Shown here piece by piece: positions 26,186 to 34,904 of a DNA stretch of 64,000 nucleotides. Under the pieces are notes generated by a model. That model saw only the letters and a list, made by a program, of their open reading frames with translations, had not been told where the DNA came from and made no database searches. Source of the DNA: Rubripirellula reticaptiva (GTDB lineage: Bacteria; Planctomycetota; Planctomycetia; Pirellulales; Pirellulaceae). Where the stretch lies: positions 620,001 to 684,000 of the forward strand of contig NZ_SJPX01000004.1 in the NCBI RefSeq assembly GCF_007860175.1. Direction: 5' to 3'. A program made the translations under genes and the position numbers. Within the stretch, counting starts at the first letter, position 1; each line of letters starts with the position of its first letter.

Positions 26186-27088
26186 ATGGATGCGAAACCG
26201 ATGAACGCCGATCAGTTGAACGAAAAGTACCGTGTTGAGGGTCTGCGATTTGTGGACGGTAACGGCGGTTTGGTCAAAGCTGTGGTGGATACCGGTGTTT
26301 GCACCGGAGAAATCTACATGCACGGTGCGCACGTGACTCATTTTCAACCTACCGGGCACCAGCCCGTGCTGTGGGTCAGTAAGCAGTCGGTGTTCGAAGC
26401 TGACTGTGCGATTCGGGGAGGCGTGCCGATTTGTTTTCCTTGGTTCGGCCCTCGAGTTGGGCATCCCCAAGCACCCGGCCATGGTTGGGCGCGGACTCGG
26501 TCCTGGGACGTCGCGACGGCGTCGGTGCGAGATGATGGCGCCATCGAGATGGTGCTAAGCACCGTGATCGAATCGTTTTTTCTGGCCTTTACGGTTCGTT
26601 TTGGCGAGACGCTGTCGATGGAATTGCAAGTGAAGCTGTCGTCTGATGCCACCGCGTCGGTGTCGTTCGAAGAAGCCTTGCACACCTACTTTGCGGTGTC
26701 AGACATCAAGAGCATCAAGATCAACGGTTTGGAGATGGCTGGATACATCGACAAGGTTGACGGCGACGCGACAAAAATGGAAACGGGATCACCCATTCGT
26801 TTCGATGGTGAATGTGATCGAGTTTACTTGGACACGACATCCACTTGCCAAATGACTGATCCCGGCAAAAAGCGAACCATCGAGGTCTCAAAGACTCATT
26901 CGCACAACACGGTGGTTTGGAATCCGTGGATCGAAAAGAGTGCCCGGATGGCTGACTTTGGCGATGATGAATGGAAGTCGATGGTCTGTATCGAAACTGC
27001 CAATGTTGGTGACCAGGCGATCGAGTTGTTGCCCGGCCGGTCGTATTCGATGACCGCCCGGATCGCAGTTCGTGAAATGAACAAATAG
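26186..27088 (+). CDS. D-hexose-6-phosphate mutarotase (YeaD-like)
   Basis: A 300-residue galactose-mutarotase-fold protein of the YeaD/YMR099c group, which interconverts anomers of hexose 6-phosphates. IYMHGAHVTHFQP, CAIRGGVPICFPWFGP (the phosphate-binding Arg-Gly-Gly region), EEALHTYF with a catalytic-type histidine, and NPWIEKSARMADFGDDEW are typical of the family. A GTG three bases before the ATG is an alternative start. A bidirectional terminator separates it from tRNA-Pro. Confidence 0.92.
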   Translation: MDAKPMNADQLNEKYRVEGLRFVDGNGGLVKAVVDTGVCTGEIYMHGAHVTHFQPTGHQPVLWVSKQSVFEADCAIRGGVPICFPWFGPRVGHPQAPGHGWARTRSWDVATASVRDDGAIEMVLSTVIESFFLAFTVRFGETLSMELQVKLSSDATASVSFEEALHTYFAVSDIKSIKINGLEMAGYIDKVDGDATKMETGSPIRFDGECDRVYLDTTSTCQMTDPGKKRTIEVSKTHSHNTVVWNPWIEKSARMADFGDDEWKSMVCIETANVGDQAIELLPGRSYSMTARIAVREMNK

Positions 27089-27150
27089 GCGCGGCTGGTA
27101 ACTTGCCTCGTGAGTGTCCAAAGTCATTCGTTTGCAAGCCATTGGCATAC

Positions 27151-27197
27151 AAAAAAAGGCACGCCGCAAAGTACTGCGACGTGCCTTTTGTTTTTTA
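27151..27197. terminator. bidirectional terminator between mutarotase and tRNA-Pro
   Basis: GGCACG-CGCA pairs with TGCG-CGTGCC (one mismatch). T-runs follow on the plus strand (TTTTGTTTTTT) and the minus strand (seven T). It serves the two convergent transcripts. Confidence 0.82.
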
Positions 27198-27229
27198 GTT
27201 GTCAGCAACCGAAGTTGTCTTCAACTGAG

Positions 27230-27303
27230 TCGGGGCGACATGATTCGAACATGCGACCTCCTGGTCCCAAACCAGGCGCTCTACCAGGCTGAGCTACGCC
27301 CCG
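27230..27303 (-). tRNA. tRNA-Pro (anticodon TGG)
   Basis: A 74-nt cloverleaf on the minus strand. The acceptor CGGGGCG pairs with CGCCCCG, the D arm is GCTCAGCCTGGTAGAGC, the anticodon stem is CCTGG/CCAGG with loop TTTGGGA (anticodon TGG), and the T loop is TTCGAAT. CCA is not encoded. No integrase or truncated tRNA copy is nearby. Confidence 0.96.
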
Positions 27304-27534
27304 TGTCTTTCGGTCCATCGCTTTCGATCCGTTGATAGATCGTTTGACTCGGACAGTTTGATTCGCTGACCAGCTTTTGGGAAGCCGTTTTCCTCAAACG
27401 TTCGCACAGATTAGCTGACGGAAGGGTTTTGCGAAAGGTTCACTTCGAGGATGATTTTCGTATTCTTTTGACGGGCGAATTTTCAGGCCGGCCGACAGCA
27501 GTTCAGTGCGTTTTGAATACGGAATTTACGGCAA

Positions 27535-28548
27535 ATGCGAATCTTGGTGACCGGCTGCGGCGGCTTCTTGGGCAGCGAAATTGTTCGCCAATTGATCGAT
27601 CGCGGCGATGAAGTGGTCGGAATTTCTCGGAAAGATTATCCCGATTTGGTGCAAGCCGGGATGAAGTCTGTCCGTGGCGACTTGGCCGACGCGGATTTTG
27701 TTAGGTCGGCAATCGCGTCGGACGATTCGGGCCGTCGGTTTGATGGCGTCGTTCACACCGCCGCGGTCGCGGGCGTTTGGGGGCCGTGGGATTACTTTTA
27801 TCGCAACAATACATTGGCCACTGAGAATGTGATTGCTGCGAGCAAGGCGGGCTGCGTTGAGCGGTTGATCTTTACCAGCAGTCCCAGTGTCACCTTTGCC
27901 GGCGAACATCAGCAAGGCGTCGATGAATCGGAACCGTACCCCACCAAGTGGCTGTGTCACTATCCGCATACCAAGGCGTTGGCAGAGCAAGCAATTCTGG
28001 CGGCCGATCAAGTGGGAGGAATGCGAACCGTTTCGCTGAGACCGCATTTGATATGGGGCGAAAACGACCCGCATTTACTGCCTCGGATGTTGGACCGGGC
28101 TCGGCGCAAGCGGCTTCGGATTGTCGGCGACGGCAAAAACCGAGTTGATACGGTTCATGTCATCAATGCGGGGGCGGCTCACTTGGACGCTCTCGATGCG
28201 CTTGGTCGCGATTCCGATCGGGCGGCCGGGCGGGCCTACTTCATCGCTCAGGACGAGCCCGTCAATTGCTGGGATTGGATCGCCGAAATATGTCGGATTG
28301 GCGGAGTAGAGCCACCTCAGAAGCGGATCTCGGGCCCGGCGGCTTATCGTCTAGGTGCCATGCTTGAGATGGTTTATCGAGCAATCGGCAAGACAGACGA
28401 GCCGCCAATGACGCGTTTTGTCGCAGCCCAGTTGGCCTGCGATCACTATTTTGACATTTCCGCTGCCAAGGATCGGCTGGGGTACCAAGTTCGGATCGGA
28501 GTCGATGAAGGACTCGAGCGATTGCGGCAGTCGTGGCAAAGTAGATAG
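27535..28548 (+). CDS. NAD(P)-dependent epimerase/reductase (3-beta-HSD/OleD-like SDR)
   Basis: A 337-residue extended short-chain dehydrogenase. RILVTGCGGFLGSEIV is the nucleotide-binding TGxxGxxG, VVHTAAVAGVWG and IFTSSPSV are the following strands, and YPHTKALAEQ is the catalytic YxxxK. LRPHLIWGENDPHLLPRM is characteristic of the 3-beta-hydroxysteroid dehydrogenase/OleD branch that acts on lipid ketones. The gene precedes a ketosynthase and an acyl carrier protein on the same strand, which supports reduction of a beta-keto acyl product. Gaps of 171 and 95 bp mean that one transcript is likely but not certain. Confidence 0.85.
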   Translation: MRILVTGCGGFLGSEIVRQLIDRGDEVVGISRKDYPDLVQAGMKSVRGDLADADFVRSAIASDDSGRRFDGVVHTAAVAGVWGPWDYFYRNNTLATENVIAASKAGCVERLIFTSSPSVTFAGEHQQGVDESEPYPTKWLCHYPHTKALAEQAILAADQVGGMRTVSLRPHLIWGENDPHLLPRMLDRARRKRLRIVGDGKNRVDTVHVINAGAAHLDALDALGRDSDRAAGRAYFIAQDEPVNCWDWIAEICRIGGVEPPQKRISGPAAYRLGAMLEMVYRAIGKTDEPPMTRFVAAQLACDHYFDISAAKDRLGYQVRIGVDEGLERLRQSWQSR

Positions 28549-28719
28549 GCATGGCGGTTCCTTGTCCTTAGCCGGCCGAGCGGGACGTTCAGGCAGAGTT
28601 CTCTCGATGTATCCGGGCGTTGCCTAAAAAGGTTGGCGGCGTTAGCCTTTGCCGTTACTTTTGAGGGTACGATTCGGTAATTGGAGTCGCCCCATGACCG
28701 TAACTAGAAATACAAATCC

Positions 28720-29979
28720 GTGATCGCACCCAGCCGCGCCTCCGAACTGCCAGATCATCAACGGATCGTTATCACCGGAATCGGTTTGACGGCTCCGAAT
28801 GGAAATGACTGGCAATCTTATCGCAGCGCCCTCCTCGAAGGCCGCAGCGGCGTTAGCCCCTACGAAATTCGTTATTTCGGCAAGACACTGGCCGGGATTT
28901 GCGATTTTGACACGCTGCGTTACCAATCCAAAAAAGACATTCGCCGCGGCACGCGTGCGGGCAGCGTTGGAATCTACGCTGCCAATGAAGCCGTCAAGCA
29001 CTCGGGACTCGACTGGGAAAACGTCGACAAGTCGCGGGTCGGCATCTATGTCGGTGTGACTGAGCACGGAAACGTCGAAACCGAAAACGAAATCTTCTTG
29101 ATCAAAGGTTTCGATTACGACACCAACTGTTGGTCGCACCATCACAACCCGCGGACAGTCGCCAACAATCCGGCTGGCGAAATCGCGTTGAATATGGGGA
29201 TCACCGGTCCTCACTACACGATCGGCGCAGCTTGTGCGGCAGGTAATGCTGGGTTGATCCAAGGTGCCCAGATGCTGCGGTTGGACGAATGTGACGTTGC
29301 AATCGCTGGCGGAACCAGCGAAAGCATTCACACGTTTGGAATTTTCGCCAGCTTCAATAGCCAAAACGCACTGGCCACCAATGAAGATCCGACTAAGGCG
29401 TCTCGCCCGTTCGACGTCAATCGAAACGGAATCGTGGTTGCCGAAGGCGGATGTCTCTACACGCTTGAACGACTCAGTGATGCGAAGGCTCGCGGTGCGG
29501 ATATCATCGGCGAATTGGTCGGATACGCGATGAACACCGATGCGACCGACTTTGTGTTGCCCAACCCTGAACGACAAGCCGAATGCGTTAACTTGGCGCT
29601 GAAGCGGGCCGGATTGGCCGCCGACCAGATCGACATCGTCAGTACCCACGCCACTGGCACCAGCAGCGGTGATTCGCAAGAATGTTTGGCCCTCCGCAAT
29701 GTTTTTGGAAATTGCACCAACACGCGAATCAACAATACAAAAAGCTACATTGGCCACGCGATGGGGGCGGCGGGTTCACTTGAATTGGCTGGTAACCTAT
29801 CGTCTTTCCAAGACCGAGTGGTTCATCCGACGATCAATGTCGATGAACTGGATCCCAATTGTGCACTGCCCGGACTCGTCCTAAACGAATCGCAGGAGGT
29901 CGCCAAAGTCGACTATATCTTGAATAATTCGTTTGGAATGCTTGGCATCAACTCGGTCGTGATCATCGGCCGGGTTTGA
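28720..29979 (+). CDS. beta-ketoacyl-ACP synthase II-like (FabF family)
   Basis: A 419-residue thiolase-fold ketosynthase with an intact Cys-His-His triad: Cys172 in GAACAAGNAG, His310 in STHATGTSSGD and His346 in KSYIGHAMGAAG, with Lys341 before it. It condenses malonyl-ACP with an acyl-enzyme. The start is GTG 28720; no in-frame ATG lies upstream. ACAAG around the nucleophile differs from the common housekeeping TACAT/S form. It is followed by its own acyl carrier protein, so a dedicated pathway rather than bulk fatty-acid synthesis is plausible (inference). Confidence 0.92.
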   Translation: MIAPSRASELPDHQRIVITGIGLTAPNGNDWQSYRSALLEGRSGVSPYEIRYFGKTLAGICDFDTLRYQSKKDIRRGTRAGSVGIYAANEAVKHSGLDWENVDKSRVGIYVGVTEHGNVETENEIFLIKGFDYDTNCWSHHHNPRTVANNPAGEIALNMGITGPHYTIGAACAAGNAGLIQGAQMLRLDECDVAIAGGTSESIHTFGIFASFNSQNALATNEDPTKASRPFDVNRNGIVVAEGGCLYTLERLSDAKARGADIIGELVGYAMNTDATDFVLPNPERQAECVNLALKRAGLAADQIDIVSTHATGTSSGDSQECLALRNVFGNCTNTRINNTKSYIGHAMGAAGSLELAGNLSSFQDRVVHPTINVDELDPNCALPGLVLNESQEVAKVDYILNNSFGMLGINSVVIIGRV

Positions 29980-30074
29980 TGTCCTGTCCGATCCGACCAA
30001 GACTTCAACGCGTTTACTTCCAACCTTTCTGAACATCCATCGTCGGAACCGACGTTTGGGGAGCCACCTAAGCG

Positions 30075-30335
30075 ATGACGCCAGCCGAAATTCGAGACGA
30101 AATTCTAGACATCCTCGAGGACATCTCGCCGGACGACGACCTTGACGGTCTGGACGACGAGAAGGCGTTTCGCGAGCAACTAGAACTCGACAGCATGGAC
30201 TTTCTGGATATCGTGATGGAGTTGCGAAAGCGACACCGCGTTCAGATTCCTGAGGAAGACTATGGCCATTTGGCAAGCATGCAGTCGACGGTCACCTATC
30301 TTGAACCGAAGATGAAAGACATTGTTAAGTCTTAA
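30075..30335 (+). CDS. acyl carrier protein
   Basis: The 86-residue acidic four-helix protein carries LELDSMDFLDIVMELRKR, in which Ser40 is the phosphopantetheine site (DSMD instead of the common DSL/DSLD). It ends with YLEPKMKDIVKS. It lies 95 bp after the FabF-like gene. The methionine after the serine and the acidic N-terminus (ISPDDDLDGLDDEK) set it apart from housekeeping AcpP, consistent with a specialised carrier. Confidence 0.9.
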   Translation: MTPAEIRDEILDILEDISPDDDLDGLDDEKAFREQLELDSMDFLDIVMELRKRHRVQIPEEDYGHLASMQSTVTYLEPKMKDIVKS

Positions 30336-30424
30336 AACGCGGGGTGTTCGACAGCGCCTGGTCTTGGGGGCTGTTTGATGGTGCGTGCGGCGGTCGTCGA
30401 CTGAGCAAGAAGGAGGCTGGCGTG

Positions 30425-30829
30425 ATGTATGCTCGGTTTCGAATCGTACTTTTAAACGCGATGATCAGTGTCTGCGTAATATCGCCCGCTCAATCGCCCA
30501 TTCGCAGCCGCAAAGAACTGTTGCGTGATCCCAGTGACGCTGGAATTGGCCTCAGTCTGCCGCGATATCGAGACTACAAACCGGCTGCCGATCTTCAAAA
30601 GCGTCGCGATCATTTTGCCGAGCTAGGACTGATTCATCCTGGTTTCGCTGGTCGTGGCTTTGCCAGCCAAGGACTCGGCGCGTTCTACCTCGATTTGAAT
30701 CGACTCCTACTAGATCCCTGGTTTGTATCCGGTTATCGGCCAGTGCCTTGGTGTCCGCCGCCGCTGTATCGGCCGGCTTGGGATGGTGATTTCCAAAATC
30801 GGCCTCCGGTCGGACTTTGGCAGCCCTGA
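30425..30829 (+). CDS. small exported hypothetical protein
   Basis: A 134-residue protein with an N-terminal hydrophobic segment (FRIVLLNAMISVCVISPAQS) that reads as a signal peptide or anchor. AAGGAGG lies upstream; GTG 30422 is an alternative start. The mature part is rich in Arg, Leu, Pro and aromatic residues and ends with a proline/tyrosine/tryptophan segment. I recognise no family. It follows the ACP gene by 90 bp but has no visible link to acyl metabolism. Confidence 0.5.
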   Translation: MYARFRIVLLNAMISVCVISPAQSPIRSRKELLRDPSDAGIGLSLPRYRDYKPAADLQKRRDHFAELGLIHPGFAGRGFASQGLGAFYLDLNRLLLDPWFVSGYRPVPWCPPPLYRPAWDGDFQNRPPVGLWQP

Positions 30830-31123
30830 GCCCATATTGCGACAGCCGCGCCATCATTGTGACGTCGCTGGTTGGTCGATTACCGACACGAGCCCTCAGA
30901 GAGAAAAAATTCGAGTAAAAATTTGTTTCATGTCTAAAGTGTTTCACAGAAGTGACTTACGATAGAACCCGGTCAATGATGACGACGGGATGTTCGATGT
31001 TTGGCGTGATCGATGCTTTGTAATCGAAAGACCCTCCCGCAGGAGACTTTTCCTGCACAAGAAACACTTGCTTGGCTCGGTCACTGACCGCAGCGAGCTC
31101 TCGAATGAAAGGCACCCCCCAAG

Positions 31124-31489
31124 ATGTTTACGCTCACCAAATGGATGGTGGCACCGCTGCTTGCCGCCGGATTGATGTTCGCTGCAGATACTCCAGCCGC
31201 TGATGCTGGCGGATTTTCGATTTCGATCGGAAACGGTGGATTCGGCTACAGCAACTACAACTCGTATCGCCCTAGCTATGGCGGCCATTACAACTCGTAC
31301 CGCCCATCCTATGGAGCGCGGTACGGTCATGTCCCCAGCTATCAAGTTCCTCGGTATCAATCATATCGAAGTAACTATGGCGGGCATTACGATTATCACC
31401 CGACCCAAGTTGTGCCTCATGGAAATCACTACGATGTTTATCCAGGTCACTACGACTACCACCGCGGACCCCACTACGGTCATCACTAG
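31124..31489 (+). CDS. secreted Tyr/Gly/His-rich protein
   Basis: A 121-residue protein with a clear signal peptide (WMVAPLLAAGLMFAADTPAADA) and a low-complexity mature region. NSYRPSYGGHY is followed directly by NSYRPSYGARYG, then more SY/GHY units, ending in HYDYHRGPHYGHH. Such sequences occur in planctomycete surface proteins and could bind metal or cross-link through tyrosine, but no function is known. The 294 bp upstream contain no other gene. Confidence 0.65.
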   Translation: MFTLTKWMVAPLLAAGLMFAADTPAADAGGFSISIGNGGFGYSNYNSYRPSYGGHYNSYRPSYGARYGHVPSYQVPRYQSYRSNYGGHYDYHPTQVVPHGNHYDVYPGHYDYHRGPHYGHH

Positions 31490-31695
31490 TCACGGGTGTT
31501 TGGCAGCCGAGTGGTTTTCGGGTAACGAAGCTCGTCACGGGTTTCTGCCAAGCTAGTAATTTGCCGAAAGTTTTGACGACTTTCGCGGTGGAACTTGCCG
31601 GGGGAAAGGACTGTCACTGGCTGATCGCCAGGACCCGCGTTGCGCCTCGCTGGCATTGTGGTGGTGAAGACGGCGATACGATTGCGGTTTATGCT

Positions 31696-31723
31696 GGAGG
31701 GACAGGAACTTCCTTGTCCCTCC
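31696..31723. repeat. strong near-perfect palindrome
   Basis: GGAGGGACAGGAA and TTCCTTGTCCCTCC face each other with a one-base loop and one bulged base; a further GC pair extends the stem outward. It lies 30 bp before the oxidase subunit III-like gene and is not followed by a T-run, so it is not a standard terminator. It may be a REP-like element or an RNA stem in the leader of that gene. Confidence 0.5.
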
Positions 31724-31754
31724 TGCACCCGATCGCGTCTCGAGATTCCCAACG

Positions 31755-32330
31755 ATGCTTCCTAACGACAAGCGTTATCGGTTCGGCGGGTTTCTGTTTC
31801 TCGGATCGCTTTCGGTTTTCTTTGTCGCCAGCATTTTGCTGTATGGAATCTATGCGTATTCTCGACGGGACGATTTGCAGAGCACGGTGCCATTGCCGCC
31901 CAGTTTTTTGGTCAGCACCGTTTGCTTGATTTTAGTTAGTGGTTTGGTCCATTGGTCCACGCGGTCGGTTCGCCGGGATCAACGATGGGTGACAACCTTC
32001 TTGTTGGTAATCAGTGCGTTTGCGGCAACGCTCTTCATGGGCGTGCAGTTTTTCGCGATGAAGGAAATGTTGTCCGGCCCGGCACTGCGCGGCGGTACAG
32101 GCAAGGGTGTCGCCGGGATGGTGGCGGTACTGGCACTGCTGCATGCACTGCACGTTGCCGGAGGCGTGGTCTCTCTTGGAATCGTGTCGATTCGGTCCGG
32201 ACTTGGAAAGTACGATCACGAACGTCATTGGCCAGTCGATTTTTCGGCCCAGTACTGGCACTTCTTGGATGGCGTTTGGTTGTGCATGTTGGTCGCATTT
32301 TGGTGCACGACCGGCGGTTTTGGGTTTTAG
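31755..32330 (+). CDS. heme-copper oxidase subunit III-like membrane protein
   Basis: The 191-residue protein has five hydrophobic helices and the subunit III ending: LLHALHVAGGVV, then HWPVDFSAQYWHFLDGVWLC and a last helix. Subunit III stabilises the catalytic core of cytochrome oxidases. It stands alone with no subunit I or II nearby and is different from the subunit III in the cox operon at 62100-63332. It could serve a second oxidase encoded elsewhere or a nitric-oxide-reductase-like complex (NorE-type proteins share this fold). Confidence 0.8.
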   Translation: MLPNDKRYRFGGFLFLGSLSVFFVASILLYGIYAYSRRDDLQSTVPLPPSFLVSTVCLILVSGLVHWSTRSVRRDQRWVTTFLLVISAFAATLFMGVQFFAMKEMLSGPALRGGTGKGVAGMVAVLALLHALHVAGGVVSLGIVSIRSGLGKYDHERHWPVDFSAQYWHFLDGVWLCMLVAFWCTTGGFGF

Positions 32331-32354
32331 TGCTCCGGTTGCCTCGGCGTCGAT

Positions 32355-33023
32355 TCAGCGAGGCTTCATTTCTTTAACGATCGACGCCGCTTCGATTGCA
32401 TTGTCGATTACTGTGGACCAGTCTTGAGTTCGGATTTGGCTTCGTGGCGCGATCCATGCCCCGCCGATCGCGGTGATGTCGTCGTGGTATAAATAAGCGG
32501 TCATGTTTGACGGATTGATCCCCCCCGACACAAAGAACTTCAGGCCAAGGTGCTCGAACGGCATCACCATCGTTCGCAAGTACTTGATGCCGCCGATGGG
32601 TTCGATCGGAAAAATGTTCAGTTGGCGGCAACCCCAATCGATCGCCGTTTCCATCTCGGTCGGTGTGATTACGCCTGGCGCGAATGGGAGTCCGCATTGT
32701 CTGGATTCAAGCACAACGTTGCGTGAGAGTCCCGGTGCAACGCCGAAGGCCGCGCCCGCATCGATCACTGCACTGACTTGGTTGGAATTCGAGATCGTGC
32801 CCGCGCCGACCAGCATCTCAGGGACCTCGTCACGAATTCGTCGCATCGCGTCGATCGCCACCGGTGTCCCCAAGGTGATTTCCATCACATCGATACGGCA
32901 TGCTAATAGCGATTTCGCAAGCGGAACCGCAGCGTCGGCGTCATCGATCGTTACCGCCGCGATTGCGGCACAGTTGCCGATTCGGGCGATCAGTTCGGGC
33001 GGAAAATCGGCTTGGTCTGTCAT
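32355..33023 (-). CDS. KDPG/KHG-aldolase-like protein lacking the Schiff-base lysine
   Basis: A 222-residue TIM-barrel protein of the Eda family: VMEITLGTP (Glu48), EMLVGAGTISNSNQ, FGVAPGLSRNVV, PFAPGVITPTEME, FVSGGINPSNM. In E. coli Eda, Lys133 in the KFFPAE segment forms the Schiff base and Glu45 is the general acid/base. Here Glu is kept at 48, but the lysine position (three residues offset, 136) is Asn in CRQLNIFPIEP, and the Arg of the TLRT motif is Gly. The AAC codon is unambiguous. Aldolase activity by the known mechanism is doubtful. The gene is convergent with the subunit III-like gene. Confidence 0.85.
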   Translation of the reverse strand: MTDQADFPPELIARIGNCAAIAAVTIDDADAAVPLAKSLLACRIDVMEITLGTPVAIDAMRRIRDEVPEMLVGAGTISNSNQVSAVIDAGAAFGVAPGLSRNVVLESRQCGLPFAPGVITPTEMETAIDWGCRQLNIFPIEPIGGIKYLRTMVMPFEHLGLKFFVSGGINPSNMTAYLYHDDITAIGGAWIAPRSQIRTQDWSTVIDNAIEAASIVKEMKPR

Positions 33024-33097
33024 GGCGGCTTGTCCGTTGATTTTGTAAGTCGTTTAGGGGCGAGAGCGAGTGAAGCAGTTTGCGTGAAAAACGAAAC

Positions 33098-34798
33098 TCA
33101 AGGTGTTGCGGTTCGTAGTTCCAGCGGATTGATGTCTGCCGAAGTCGCCTTGCGAAGTGACTCGATGCCTGAGGCGGTCACGTTGGTCCGCTGCACATCA
33201 ACGCTTTTCAATTCTTGCATTGCCGAAATTTGGGGGATCGATTCGTCGGTGATCTGGGTTCCAGTCATCCAAAGGACTGACAGCTTCTTCGCCGGTTCAA
33301 TCGCAGCGATCACGCGGTCATCCGTTCTGGTCCAACTGAGGTCGAGTTCGCGTAGATTGACGGCGTTTCCAATCCAATCAGTCAAGTCTGAATCGACCTG
33401 TGTTGCTTCGAGTGTCAGTTGTTCAATTTTTCGCGGCGACGCAGCGATACCTCGCACAGCATCGTTTCCGATCGGTAAACGGGCTAGGTCGAGCCACGTC
33501 AGTTCCGGTTGGACGCCGATCGAAGCGATTCCCTTTTCGGTCACTTGGCAACCGGCCAAGCAAAGCGATTCAAGTGAACGCACCGGAGCATTGTCGATAA
33601 GGGTTTCGTCGTCAATCGCCAGAAAAGCTCGCGTGTTTTCGTCGCCCGATGGATTTGGTGATTTTGCGTCGGGCAGTTTGGCTTTGACGTCGTACAGGTT
33701 GGCTAATTGTTGGTACACCCAAATCCGATCCGAAGCATTACCATCGTCCATCAAGCGATGAGTTTGGGTGATTGCGTGCGCGTACCAGCGAGCGATATCG
33801 CCGCGTTTCTGTGCGGCTAAGCGGCCGTCGATTTGCAATTCGTCGATTGACATTTGATCGCCACCGACCAGGGTGCGGTAGCGTCCAAACTGCAGCCGTG
33901 GCGAATCCCAGCCGCCGACGGTTGCGAACGTGTCGCCGACAAAGAGTGATTCAAAATAACCCGCGATACCCTCGACGAGCCAGAATCCCGATTGCTCGCC
34001 CGGCATCGATCGGCCCAGTCCGCTGCGCGTGGCTTCGCGGAAAAGTTGATGAACCAGTTCGTGCCGCCGGGTTGCAGCGTCATCGTTTTCGGACGCGTAC
34101 AAGAACATCGTTTTTCGGACATCGCTATAGAAGCCGGTCGAACGCTCGATTCCTGGTACATCACGGCTTAGCACGCGTGCGTACTCGCTGGCGTCGCGAA
34201 ACAGAACGATTCGCAGTTTTCGTTTGGTCGAAAGACGACTTGGGTGTTCGTCCAAATACGAAGCTACGGATTGGTCGGGTTTGAGTTGCTTTAGCATCAC
34301 GGTGACTTGGTCGCTTGCTTCCCAGATCGGGAAGAACATTTGGGTCCAAGCCCAATAGCATCGTTCCAGATCTTTCGCGACGGCGGCCGAGTCCGATTTT
34401 CCAGCTTGGCTATAGATGACAAAGTGAGGCGTTTCGACTTCGGCGTAGGTTCCGGGACGCCATCCCAGCCAAGTTGGCGCCGATCGACTGCGTTTGGCCG
34501 ACCAAGTCGGAGCGTCGCCGAGTGGCAGCCCCAGCATCCGGCGAATCGGCGTGGCGGAAGGGTCGGCATGGTGCGACTGCCACACTCGCAGGTAGGCATT
34601 CCATCCGGCGTTTTGGGAATCACCGAGAGCTTCGGCAGGATGCTGTACCGCTATCAATCGAGCGTTTGGGGCATGGTTTGCGGCCAGCGGAATGTAAACA
34701 GTCGTCCGGTCAACGTCCGCTGCTGCAACGTCCTTATCCATGGCGACGGCAAACAAAAGCCAAGCCAAGGTAAAAAACACCGCGGTCGTTTTCCCCAT
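33098..34798 (-). CDS. gluzincin-like peptidase domain fused to leucine-rich repeats
   Basis: The 566-residue protein has a signal peptide (FFTLAWLLFAVAM) and a DUF1570/peptidase-MA-like domain. Zinc ligands would be HELVH (246-250) and Glu276 in WLVEGIAGYFES, the gluzincin spacing. From about residue 430 to the end there are five or six leucine-rich repeats (LESLCLAGCQVTEKGI, LTWLDLARLPIGNDAV, LRELDLSWTRTDDRV). ATG 34798 is used; a frame from 34906 adds residues that overlap the sulfatase start. It is divergent from the sulfatase gene with 106 bp between starts, a likely shared promoter region. Confidence 0.75.
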   Translation of the reverse strand: MGKTTAVFFTLAWLLFAVAMDKDVAAADVDRTTVYIPLAANHAPNARLIAVQHPAEALGDSQNAGWNAYLRVWQSHHADPSATPIRRMLGLPLGDAPTWSAKRSRSAPTWLGWRPGTYAEVETPHFVIYSQAGKSDSAAVAKDLERCYWAWTQMFFPIWEASDQVTVMLKQLKPDQSVASYLDEHPSRLSTKRKLRIVLFRDASEYARVLSRDVPGIERSTGFYSDVRKTMFLYASENDDAATRRHELVHQLFREATRSGLGRSMPGEQSGFWLVEGIAGYFESLFVGDTFATVGGWDSPRLQFGRYRTLVGGDQMSIDELQIDGRLAAQKRGDIARWYAHAITQTHRLMDDGNASDRIWVYQQLANLYDVKAKLPDAKSPNPSGDENTRAFLAIDDETLIDNAPVRSLESLCLAGCQVTEKGIASIGVQPELTWLDLARLPIGNDAVRGIAASPRKIEQLTLEATQVDSDLTDWIGNAVNLRELDLSWTRTDDRVIAAIEPAKKLSVLWMTGTQITDESIPQISAMQELKSVDVQRTNVTASGIESLRKATSADINPLELRTATP

Positions 34799-34904
34799 CG
34801 CATTGTTCCTGTTGGTTAAACTGCACACGACGAGCGATCCCGGCTCGTTTTCGCCGTCCAGTATGGCGGTCGAACTCCGCTCTGACACCCACCAAGATTT
34901 TGCC

